DNA of 64,000 nucleotides from Patiria miniata. Lineage: Eukaryota; Echinodermata; Asteroidea; Valvatida; Asterinidae. A program made the translations under genes and the position numbers. Under the pieces are notes generated by a model that saw only the letters and a program-made list of their open reading frames with translations, was not told where the DNA came from and did no database searches. Below, in pieces: positions 34,255 through 45,578 of the stretch. Each line of letters opens with the position of its first letter. Position 1 is the stretch's first letter. The stretch spans positions 28,459,162-28,523,161 of the forward strand of contig NW_024037072.1 of assembly GCF_015706575.1 (NCBI RefSeq), in the 5' to 3' direction.

Positions 34255-36260
34255 CGCCGTTCACGCAACGTGAGCGCTACAACCATTCATGCAAAAGTCA
34301 TGTTTACATGTATGATGTACATGTACATACGGTACATACACGTACACCGCGCGGCATGGTCAGTACGTGTCTAAAGCAGTACACGCATGGGATCGCACAC
34401 GCATGGGGTCGAAAATGTACGTAGCGTCCCCGCTACTAGGACAGCATGCGGTATGTCGTACCCCCGGCACAGAGCTTGGCAGTCGCGCGCGGCGGACGCG
34501 ATTAAACCCACTCATTACAGACTTGATTTCAAGTCTAGCTGTAGCTAAGCCTTTTCTTGATTGTGCGGTCGGATCGGAAGTACAAAGGTCACAAGCACAA
34601 AGTAATACCAAACTTTGTTGTTGACATTCCACAACAATAGATTGGGATTGGAACACCTGCCTGTATGTCGAGGGTATTAAACATTAGTTATACTTGAGGC
34701 TCCTGCTCATTCTTGCCAAATATTTGCTCACCAAATACCGCTATCGGTGTTATTACTATGAAGTTATTAGGTCCAACAACAGGATACACCTACTTTTTGT
34801 GATTTCACAACTCACTGGAAGTTTGGTATTTCGGTAATAAAATGCCAGTCCATCTTTTAGTTGAAAAGTGGTCCTTGTTTCAATTTTAACACATTGGATG
34901 CAATTTCTGAGAGACAAAAAGTTGACAACCCATTTTTTTTTCATTTGGGGGAGGGGCAAGAGGTTGGTTGTGTAAAATAATAAATGACAAACAGAGGCTT
35001 CATCAAAACCACATTTGTTGGGGGGCTTTTGTTTTGTTACAACGGTTGTAGAAATATTGGCAACCAATACTTCCAGCTTCACATCAGCTGAAGTCAGGGT
35101 TGTCATTGAAGAAATCGTTAGTTTCGTCGAAAGCGCACATAATGAGATATCCGTGTAACAATCCTTGAAAGAAACTAATTGACTAGAAACAGGAAAACTT
35201 GCACCCAGTTGATTAAACAGCTACAGGGTCAACTGGGTGCAAGTTCGACTGCTCTTTTATAGTCAAATGTAACTAGCGTATATAGCGTGTGTTCATATTG
35301 CATATACCTCATGCAAAGTTCCCAGATAGGTCTCTAAGGCCAAAAAAAAGTCTCCGCATGAATTTGTTGCCCCCACTTTTGTTCACTTAATTTCACAGTT
35401 TAAATCTGGCGCGCAGAGTATATACACAGACTTACAGGGTTACATAATCGGATTGACGCTGGCCCTGTGCGGCTGTGCGCGCGTTCGACCCTAAAATGTG
35501 GGCCGGCACACTCCGTTCATAAAATGGTTAAAACAAAACTTTACAGTAATTTGGAGGCGCCGAGATAGTCGTCAAAGAAAAATCCAAATTTCTACAAGCA
35601 GAAATCTGATTCTTTTTTAAACCGGTGTTGCAATTTCAAAAAACCTAAAATTCAACTAGCAGAAAATGGAAAATAACTGTTGTCCACTTTTGGCACTCCA
35701 TACAATTCTTGAAAGTTGCTTTCGTGGAGACAATGGCGAGTTTTCCTACTGGTTGTGGTTTCTAGACTAAGAGTAAAAGTTTGTTTGATGTGTTCTATCA
35801 TCCATAAACAGAACTGGGAATATTAAAGATAAAGAACAAAATATTCAAAATATAAACAATCATGCTGCGCACGCGCAAAGTGATCAAATCAATAGTTTTA
35901 AAACTAGCTACCGGTCCCCCATATTTTATGGGGGCGGGGACCAGTCTACGGGTTAACAGCCCAGACTGTTCTATTTCGAACGAAGGAGTGTGGTGTGACA
36001 GCTGGCAAGTTGCATCCAATTTAAGTTAAACAATTTGAATTTGAGTTTATTCACTTTCGGTTCACGACCAAATTTCTGCTAGCAAACAAAGTGGAGATAT
36101 TCGTTTCAAATTCTACAATAATTTCAACCCGAATGTTTACTAACAGAAATTACGGGTTTTTAGTTGTTCACTTGTAATCTTGGGGCGTCAAGAAAAATAG
36201 TGTATCGCAGTCGTTACACACAGAATGTTAACAGACTAAAATTACTGTAAATTCAAACTT
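34255..36260. other. Intergenic DNA with one perfect hairpin
   Basis: No gene recognised. A 17-bp perfect stem (AACTTGCACCCAGTTGA and complement) with a 16-nt loop lies at 35188-35247. Two frames (34360-34656 and 34367-34624) overlap each other on opposite strands and look like chance. Confidence 0.45.
35188..35247. repeat. Perfect 17-bp inverted repeat hairpin
   Basis: AACTTGCACCCAGTTGA, 16-nt loop, TCAACTGGGTGCAAGTT. It is probably the remnant of a small inverted-repeat element; a related string occurs near 595-612. Confidence 0.6.
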
Positions 36261-39200
36261 CCCAGCTAACACATTCACGTTGTAACAACGTTGCAAAAAG
36301 GTCACGTTTTCGTGGCGGTAACGTTCAGAAAATTACGTTGCGGCAACGTAAAAATGTTGACTCGCGTGCACGTTGCCACAACGCTATTACACAACGTTTA
36401 AAAGACGTTATAAAAACGTCAATGAAACATTTATTACAACGTTTTCAGTACACGATCCTGCAACCCTCCAGCAACGTAATCATCACCTTTATACAACGTC
36501 TTGGCACGTAAATGCAACATGATTACGACATGATTACCACCATGACGGAACGTTACTGCAACTTAATGGCCACTTAAAATAAACATTTATTCAACCTTGT
36601 GGGGACATGATTACACCATGATTGGCACGTTACTGCAACTTTTATTGGGACGTTCCTGCAACCTTATAGGCACGTCACGACAACTCTTTTGCCACGTTAA
36701 TGCAACTTGTTGGACATAACTACAACCTGATAGGCACGTTTCTGCAACCTTTATGGGGACGTTCCTACAACCTTATGGGCACGTCAGGGCAACTTTTTGG
36801 CCACGTTAATGCAGCTTGTAGGACACATTATTGCAACTTCATGGCCACGATGTGGGGACGTTTCTACAACCTTAATTGTTAGCACGTCAATGACTCATTA
36901 CAGACGTTACTGCAACTAAGTCAACACGTTCCGGTAACTTTGTGGGCACCTCACAACTTTTCAAAAACGTTCACGCAACTTATTAGATACATAACTGCAA
37001 CTTTGTGGGGACCTTGTAGCAACATTGTTCCTGGCACGGTTAATTAACGAAATTAATCGTGCAACGACGATATACCTGTCGGCAAACAATAAAAAAAAAT
37101 TAACCATCAGACTTACTGTTTCTACATTAATTTTATTACAAAGAATGTATCCGGTGAATGCATGGAAGCAAACCTTCGTCAATCATTATTATTACAAAGC
37201 TAGTATAAATCTGATATAACAGTACAATGTCGCTTTCAGTTCGCCTATTTAAAAATTACACATTAAAGCCTCTTGATTCAGTTAGAAAACCAATGATCTA
37301 GTTTTCTGTGTGTTTTTGCTGGGAAGCAGGAACAGTAAAACAGATTGCCCGCCAACGGCATTATTTTGTCAGTTTCCCTTCAAAACGATAGAGTGTCAGA
37401 TTTTGTTCATATAATTATACATGTATTCATCTTCAGCAAGGATGGGCACAAGTCTATTTATATGCATAAATTGACCTTTAGCAAGGATTTAAATGTCCTG
37501 AAATTGCTAAGCTGGGCAGGCGTACATCTCCGGGTGACTACCAGTTATGCTATAAGTAACTTTAACGTAAAATAGTATTCTTCAGGCAACGTGGGAATGA
37601 GTTTTCTGACAACATATTTTATGTTTTCTGTTATTTTTGAGTTTCATCCCGAAAACACAATTGGTTTTTAAACATTGCTATCTTAGTAATTCAAAAGTTA
37701 CAAAATTTGAACGAACTTTGTCAACAAAAATATCAGGACGATTTTACTATTGGCAAGTAAGTTTATATAATTTAACTGTTTGCGTTCTCATTCGAGTCAA
37801 TCCCATATCCGTTACAATCGATTATACAATGAAAAGGGACATCATGAACCAGTCTACTTGCATAGTGGATCTGCGCGGCCTAAAATGATAAAACCTCCTA
37901 TTTTTCCCCAATATACAATGCTCCCTCCCAAAAAAAAGAACTAATAATACTTTCTTCATTACCATTAATTAGTCATTGGGGCTTCACCTTATATTTCTTT
38001 GGTTCTCATTTTTTAATCGACCCTATTTTGGGATATGTTTTTCCGCCGACAATTTCCAAAACCCCATTCACAGACGATTTTTTTTCCAAATTAAAAAACA
38101 AAGAATATTGCATTCGAGCAACTAGCTCTGTGTTATTCTGAAATTTTTTTCTCGACTTGAAAATTACGGCTTACGGAAATCAGAGGGAGAAAGACAGATG
38201 AGGGAATTTTGCCTCTCATTATAATATTGCTGCCACTACAACTAAATTGTTAATGAGATGCTTCGTCCAGACATTACTGTAAGTCGTCTATAATTGGCCA
38301 AAATGGTTTTTTTTTAAAATTGTATTCAGTGATATCAAATCATGATAAACTTATTGCATCATTTAGTTTACCATCTTTACGAGTGCAACTTTAGTTCAGA
38401 TTGTTATTGCTTTTTGACTGACCGACTAGGCTTCATATAAGGGCAAATAAAAATAATTATGAGAACCACGGAGATAAATAGGGAAGCCCTAATAGGCCTA
38501 CAAGAAAACAAATTTTGACGAGCACGAACGGTGCATTTATTTTCACGCAAAAGATGCAGTGTCGGTATTCATCATCTGCAGGGTTTGCAGGGTCGACAGG
38601 GTCGGCGGGCTGAACAGCGTTGGCAGGGTTGGCAGGATTCTGCACACACACACAAAATAGAAACAAATAAATGTAAAGATTTTTCCAGATGGTGGACAGC
38701 CGATGATGACCAACCGACTTATTTTTGGATTATCTGTCACTTCTTTTTGGATCACTATTGTGCATGAGAAGGTAAACAAAATGTACTGACATTTCATTTT
38801 TGTGTTCCGCAAGCGTACTGCGATTAATGCTTCAAAGGCAATTCTGGTAAAGAGTACACTACCTGCAAACAACTTCCAGTGTACAAGTTTGTATATGTTG
38901 GATAGATATTACACTGTTGTCTTCAGCCATTAGTGTGAAGTCGACATTAAGATAACTTTGCCTTATATAAAAGAGTTGTTTTCTTACTCTGTAGGCCCAG
39001 GCCTACTTGTTAATTTTACAGGCAACTTAAATACTGTTCACAGTAATTTGATGTAATTAATATTACCCTGAATCTTGTCCCTCCGGGCTTGTTAGTCGGG
39101 CAAACTTCCAGAATGAAGCTATGTCCTCCCCTCGCCTTGGCCTCTGCTACTCGACGAGTTGTCATGCAGGCCCCTAATAAATGATAGAAACCATGAATTT

Positions 39201-42025
39201 TATGCTATATCAAAATGTACACGAGAAACTACCGACATTTTAAAAGGAAACAGCAATTCGTCTATTTCGACCAAGGTGTATTTTCAACACATTAAAAGTT
39301 AATTTCACCATCTTACAGAGATACATGTATAAAAAGGTCATGTATGTTGAATTACTTACAGCAACAACCTTGAAGAGATGTATGGGTTGGTCTTCAAAAT
39401 AATTAGAAACTTCTTCCCTCGAAGACTGCTGAAGTTAAAAGTTAAAACATGCCACATCCAGCAGCCAGTGCACTCACGTATAGCAAACCTGTGTACTGCC
39501 TACCTGGAGAAAGTAACGATGTTTGTTAAGGTTGAGTAATATGTAAAACTAATAAAGTTTGAACACAGTATAAATATGATGTCCCCGTGCTCTTCAACCC
39601 ACATAATGTCTTATTTTTCACACACAAAAACTAGTCTACAAATGACCCTAGTTTTAGAAAAGGCTTTTATAGTTCGCGTATTTTTCATTGATCTTGTAAC
39701 AGTGCTGACCTGGCCCTGAACCCTACTCCATACACTTTGGTCAAACTCCCATAAATCACGCCAAACCCTGGGAGCTATACAGCCCGAAAGCCCGGATTGA
39801 AACTGTATACACTTGTTATGTACAAGCCAACGAAAGCCAGATGACCGTTTATACGTGTACAGTCCTGGTACGTGAACTTTAGGCCCGACCCTTGGGACTG
39901 AAATAATAATGCGCGTTGCTAATAGTATTACAACCGTACACTGTGTCTTTGAGCGGGAATTTTATAACGGACTGTTTATGCTTAAATTTGCGCTAGTTTT
40001 AGTTGAGAGAAAATCAAATCAGATCTATAAATTAAGAGATACCCCAGGTAACAATTTCACGGTTGTTGGCTCGGATATCATGGGTATGTCAATACAATAT
40101 TGTTACAGTTTGATTAATTCATCAATTTGAAAAAAAGGACAAACATAAGCCTATACTATAGTACACAAATCAAAAGTCTTCTCGATATAATGTATACACT
40201 TCCAACATTTTGCCATTTGCTAAAACAATATCTGTTTTATCTAAAATTATAACTATCGAACAAATAACTTTCCAACCTAAAATGTTGTTTAAAAGGTCTA
40301 ACATGTCTCACATGAATTCGAGTAAATCTGATCCACATGGATGATGTATATTATTTCCTTGGAATATTACCAAGATTTTATTATTAAATTGAAAACCAGA
40401 TGACTTGAACGTTTCTTTCAGTGTATGATCCTCCAAAACTGTTCGCATTGACGAGCCTCCAATCTCAATTGAGGCACATATTTTCACTCTTTATTAATCT
40501 ACATTTATTCTGATCGAGTCTGAAGAACATTTTCAACATTTATAAAAAAAAACAACAAGATGATAGGCATAGGAAAATCTTCATTTTTTTACAGCGACTT
40601 TGTTCGAAAAGTTGTTTTACTTTAATTTGATCCAATTTCTTCAGATTTTTAGACAATGTGTTCGACACAAGAATGAAGCCAAGATACAGAAAATGTCATT
40701 CCTACCTTCTAAGAAATGCTGTAGTGAAAATAACTTGCTTGGTGACCATGGCTAATTCACATCAACTGGACGGCGAGTCGGCGACCGTTAACTAGTGAGC
40801 TGCTGCTGCTAGATCGCTGACTCGACTGAGCAGAGCGATTCAAATAAGCTATCACGCGGTCTGGACGTGGAATTTCTGCTGACGCGCATGCGCCATGGTA
40901 ATATTTTCTTTGAGAACAGGAATCATATTTCAAGTAACGTTGGTGTGTGCAATAAATATATACATTGAGTATACAACAATTAATATGAGCGGGAAACAGT
41001 CGCGCTTTGACCACGATCTCATCCATCTTAGACCATTATAAAAATATATGGAAACATTATATTCCTACTACGACAAAACAAACATGATGATGTTCGAAAT
41101 TTCATGAGTTACATTATTAATGCAAGGCGGCACCCAAATGTTAATTATTATCAAATAAAACATCATTAATTAAAACATTATGTCCACTTCACATTCAGTA
41201 AATCGTAATCACAATGTTTTTGTCAATACCACAACAGCATGGATCATAACCCACAGCATAATTACAACTTAAATTCAGTGTCAAAACACCTTTATAAAAC
41301 GTTACAGCAACGTGAGGTTCACAACATAGCAGCAACGCTGTGAAAATACCAAACTGCAATGTCACGACAACATGATATTTACAACTTAACAACGACATTA
41401 TGATGAGACTTTTATGCAACGTCATCATAACGTCATGAACACAGCAACGTGGTGTAAATTTTTATCTACAACGTCATGACGACGTGAGATTGACAACATA
41501 CCAACAACGTTGTGAAAGTACCCACATACAATGTTATTACAGCGTCATGATTATAACATCACAGCAACGTTTTGAAATACCAAACTACAACGTCGTGTCA
41601 ATGTGATTTTCACAACTGAAAAAAAAAACGTTATAAAATAACGTAGATGGAACGTTAACTCAACGTCATGATTATAACCTCACAGCAACGTTGTAAACAT
41701 TCTAAATTACAACGTTCTGACAACGTAACATTGACAACTTAAAAACAACGTCATGAAAACACCTACATTCAACGAAACCACAACGTCATATTTATTACTT
41801 TATTACAACGATTGTGAAACGACCACCATACAACGTCAATACAATGTCATATGATGACTTTCGTACAACGTTGTACAAATTACCGATATACAACATTTTT
41901 ACAACCAACAATTATACAGTCAAACGTTGTGTCAACGTTGCTTGAATGTCATCGTGACACGTTACCGAATGACAACATTTTTACAACTTTGCACAACGTT
42001 GTGGCAACGTGATGTGTTAGCTGGG
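36261..42025. mobile_element. Foldback element 3: 5.8-kb element with about 0.8-kb arms of ACGTTGCAACGT-type repeats
   Basis: Outer tips CCCAGCTAACACATTCACGT (left, from 36261) and ACGTGATGTGTTAGCTGGG (right, to 42025) are inverted copies. Inside each tip is an array of diverged units rich in ACGTT, CAACGTTG and GCAAC (36261 to about 37040 on the left, about 41195-42025 on the right). The arms agree well at the tips and drift apart inward. The 4.1-kb centre has no recognisable transposase but holds several splice-flanked exon-like pieces on the minus strand (see 38457-39166). No clear target duplication was found. Confidence 0.6.
38457..39166 (-). CDS. Unidentified small two-exon gene inside foldback element 3
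   Basis: The first segment, 39069-39166, starts at an ATG 7 nt inside an AG-bounded exon and encodes MTTRRVAEAKARGGHSFI, then LEVCPTNKPGGTRFR, ending in phase 0 at GTAATA. The second, 38457-38639, follows a GT/AG intron in phase 0 and encodes NPANPANAVQPADPVDPANP, then DDEYRHCIFCV and a hydrophobic tail to a TAA. The NP-A-rich stretch is a short repeat, and one CxxC is present. Other exon-like pieces upstream (40709-40752, encoding MVTKQVIFTTAFLRR to a GTAGGA donor, and 39373-39438) do not join it in phase. I do not recognise the protein. It may be a captured host fragment or chance. Confidence 0.3.
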
Positions 42026-42029
42026 TTGC

Positions 42030-42230
42030 AAATACCTACCGATGACGGCATGTCCATTGAACGGTGCGAGCCGTGGTGCATGCATGACCAATACCTGACG
42101 ATGAGGGCAGTATGTCAAGTTAAAGGTGTATGCAAACTGGCAAATAACTACCGATGAGGGCAGTATCTCAAGTTTACGGCCCATACACAAAACCTGACGA
42201 TGAGGGCAGTAAGCCAAGTTACACCACACG
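42030..42230. repeat. Four tandem copies of a ~50-bp unit with CTGACGATGAGGGCAGTA
   Basis: The motif ACCTGACGATGAGGGCAGTA (with variants CTACCGATGAGGGCAG) recurs at about 42034, 42092, 42145 and 42192, each followed by TCAAGTT or similar. It fills the gap between foldback elements 3 and 4. Confidence 0.65.
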
Positions 42231-42240
42231 TGCTTGCGCT

Positions 42241-43572
42241 GGAAACAGGTCAACTCGTACGCGAACCAACTCGTACGCGAGACAACTCGTACGCGGATTG
42301 GTCAACTCGTACCCGAGACAACTCGTACGCGAACCAACTCGTACGCGTGCCAACTCGTACGCGAGCCAACTCGTACGCGAACCAACTCGTACGCGACCAA
42401 CTCGTGGTTTCGAGGATTGGGTTGGCATGGTTGGGAAGAATTTGGGAATAGTGACGGAAGAATCGGGTAGTCCGTAGTTCAGTGTGTGACCGTTGTGTGT
42501 GATTGGGAGTGAACCCGTGAATGATGATAATAAAGTAACTGATTTTCAGTTGTAGTTAGACGAGTGTTGTATCGTTTTGTGCATACCTGTAGCCTTGTCA
42601 CGTCAAATTTAATTCCATAAATTAATGCAACGATGTACCAGTTGCATTTTTCGGGTTTTTTTTAATCAATGTACCTGTCAGTCAATTAATTGCCACCATT
42701 GTCAAACTGACCCAATTGCAACGCTCTGGACTACCATGGATCTGTTCTCGCGGTTCGGTGTCCTAAAAGAACCGGCGGGTTTAGAAGTCGGCATCCTTCA
42801 TCCTTTGTATCGTAAAACCATCAAAAGAGATCGATCAGACTTGTCAACTGCCTGTCACTCAACTTTCATTGTGGTTCACAACCATTGATCAATTAAAAAG
42901 CAGACACGCGGGGACATCCGTAGGCCTAGCAATTTCTATTTACAACTGAAATGCTTGGTATAACCATGGAGGTATGACACATAACACATCAGGGTTCGAA
43001 ATTAGCGGTATAGCCAGCTAACCAAATGCTTGTCAAAACAGCGGCGGCCGGGGCTAGACAAACTATTCCTTAACCAGGCCCGGGCGTGCGAGTGAAAAAT
43101 TATTGGGATACGGCAAAGATCAACGAACAGAAAGAAAAAGAAATCATAAAATTCAAAAAGGAAACCCCCTTAATTTGTGTCTTATTATCAACTGTTTTAA
43201 AGGGTTAAATTATCTGATCTGTTAATCAAAAACACCGACAAAATTCCCTCAGAATTGCGCTTGAAAATACGCCATTTTGTATCTGATATAAGAAAAAAAT
43301 GCGGGCTAGTAGAAATGCCCGTGGGCCAGTAGCCCGGCAGAAAAGGTAAAATTATGCTGACCGTACCGTACCGAACCTAATTTCGTCTGTCCATGTGAGC
43401 CAAACCAATAGTCTAAACTCACGCGTACGAGTTGGTCCGCGTACGAGTTGGTCCGCGTACGAGTCGGTTCGCGTACGAGTTGGTCCGCGTACGAGTCGGT
43501 TCGCGTACGAATTGTCCCGCGTACGAGTTGGTCGCGTACGAGTTGGTTCGCGTACGAGTTGACCTGTATTCC
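42241..43572. mobile_element. Foldback element 4: arms of CAACTCGTACGCGAAC tandem repeats
   Basis: Both ends carry arrays in inverted orientation: ten or so units of CAACTCGTACGCGAAC at 42252-42410, and about nine of the complement GTTCGCGTACGAGTTG at 43421-43564. The tips GGAAACAGGTCAACTCG and CGAGTTGACCTGTATTCC are inverted. A 7-bp direct repeat TTGCGCT flanks the element (42234-42240 and 43573-43579). The 1-kb interior is non-coding. Confidence 0.75.
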
Positions 43573-43866
43573 TTGCGCTATGCATGCATGCTATGCCGAT
43601 GTACTTGTACTTGCATGACTCGCGTGCTATATAATGCTGCTGCTGCATGCGCTAGCTAGCGCTTGCTTGATCGAGTGCAGGGGGCCTGGTCTTGATCTTC
43701 TCGAATATTCATGATCCCACGTACGTAGGTTATCATCAATCATGGAACAGAACATACGGTCCTAAATGTTTTCATGTTATGTGTAAAGTGTATCGATAAT
43801 TGATCCTCGATGTACCGGTGTAAATATGTAAGGCATGTAAGGATTTATTTCAAGCAAGAGAGAACT

Positions 43867-44706
43867 TAGCCCGACTGCGTCTGGCCGTACAGTACTATCG
43901 CAAGCTCTGTAGTACGGCCAGACGCTGAATGCTTCCAAAAAGACTGAATTTTTTTGGCCGCCGATGTAGCGATTTTGCTACATCTTTCGATCGCAATTAT
44001 CTTTTCATCCAGGGCACAAATTTCCAAAGTTAAGGTTCGTAGTCGTAGAGCAACTCATACCTTTTCGAAAAAACGTTGTTTGGTCTCAATATTTTCATCC
44101 ATCTGGCCACAAGACGAATTTCAGTCATCAGATTCCACAAATATCGTCCCCCATGCGATCCCCCATGCGATTTCAAAATGGCGGCCGCGCTGTAATGTAT
44201 GCAATATGCAGGCGCGCCCGCGCAAACTCATGAATATGCATAACAGTCTGTGACGTACGACTTCGTGTTTTTGGACGTGCGTGCGGCGGGGCCGTACGTC
44301 CAAAAACACGAGGTCGTACGTCACAGACTGTTATGCATATTCATGATTTGCGCGGGCGCGCCTGCATATTGCATACATTACAGCGCGGCCGCCATTTTGA
44401 AATCGCATGGGGGATCGCATGGGGGACGATATTTGTGGAATCTGATGACTGAAATTCGTCTTGTGGCCAGATGGATGAAAATATTGAGACCAAACAACGT
44501 TTTTTCGAAAAGGTATGAGTTGCTCTACGACTACAAACCTTAACTTTGGAAATTTGTGTCCTGGATGAAAAGATAATCGCGATCGAAAGATGTAGCAAAA
44601 TCGCTACATCGGCGGCCAACAAAATTCAGTCTTTTTGGAAGCATTCAGCGTCTGGCCGTACTACAGAGCTTGCGATAGTACTGTACGGCCAGACGCAGTC
44701 GGGCTA
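43867..44706. mobile_element. Foldback element 5: 840-bp near-perfect palindrome with 9-bp target duplication
   Basis: The arms, about 415 bp each, start TAGCCCGACTGCGTCTGG and meet at about 44282-44292 with a spacer of roughly 10 nt. I see only a few mismatches. Each tip contains its own hairpin (GCGTCTGGCCGTAC ... GTACGGCCAGACGC, 43877-43925 and mirrored). It is flanked by the perfect 9-bp repeat GAGAGAACT (43858-43866 and 44707-44715), a length typical of Mutator-like elements. Mirrored spurious frames occur on both arms. It sits about 870 bp upstream of the TARBP1-like start codon. Confidence 0.85.
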
Positions 44707-44715
44707 GAGAGAACT

Positions 44716-45578
44716 ATAACCTTCGCCGCCCCTTCGGTTTTAGCCCAGGTTGGACGACGTCTTCATAAAACATAACGACTGTAGGGAGGTACGGGTAATT
44801 AAGGGGCAAAGGGAGTCCACATGGGCTAGCGTTGGAACACATAATAGTGACATGACCGTATATCGTCATATACCGCACACACAACAAATCAACTATTTGT
44901 GTGGCCGGTCATGTACGAACATCGGTTCTGGGAACATAGGTATCGGGAACATATATCGGGGAACATACATAGCTGGGTATGCACCCATGTTTCCATAGGA
45001 GAGTTAATAATAGTATACAAAAATACCCAAGTTTTTGTAATCCTACAATACAAGAGTGGGGAAGGGGGGGGGGGGACAATTGCATAGGCGCATATTGCAT
45101 AGGCGATTGTGTACAAAGTGCATGGAGATTCAAGAAAATTTTCTTAGTATTTCCTAACAAAATTGGAAATTTTTCTCCGTCCCATATTCATGTCTTTAAT
45201 AATTATCTTTTTTGCAATGAATGAGATGATAATATGTCAATATAAAGAAAAACGTGGCGTCAGGTTGAAGCACTTGACCGTAAAAACCTTCTGGAAGTGG
45301 ACGTAGCCAACCACTGACTAGTAATTTTGTATACATGTTTCAAGTTCTTGAGTTTTATAGAGCGGACCACTACGCCAACAATTGTTGCCGTTTTTAGTCG
45401 ATACCTGCCATACAAACTGTTTCCTTGGTTAAGATGTTTTCAATCAGTGTTTCTAATTATGTTCAAATTGATCTTTTCCGAACAGAAAGGTGCATTTTCT
45501 GGCTTGAATGTCCATCAACGGTAGCACAGGTGTACTGACACATTGTTATGAACGTGGGAAAATAAGCAACTTGGAAGA
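44716..45578 (+). promoter_or_regulatory. Upstream region of the TARBP1-like gene
   Basis: It holds the presumed promoter and 5' leader of the gene starting at 45579. A G-run lies at about 45064-45075. No TATA box or initiator can be assigned with confidence. Confidence 0.3.

Noticed and set aside
38457..38639. Naming the small gene as a mitochondrial ribosomal protein S18 homologue
   Set aside because: Only one CxxC and a vague resemblance; the conserved region that follows in that family is absent.
42241..42410. Regularly repeated 16-bp units resembling a CRISPR array
   Set aside because: Units are directly adjacent without spacers, the DNA is eukaryotic, and the array has an inverted partner as in foldback elements.
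42154..43659. Arginine/threonine-rich ORFs (REPTRTRANSYA type)
   Set aside because: Translation of the 16-bp CGTACGCG tandem arrays in foldback element 4; open on both strands.
43954..44622. Mirrored ORFs of 97 and 99 codons
   Set aside because: Both come from the arms of the 840-bp palindrome and have no domain; they are the same sequence read from opposite arms.
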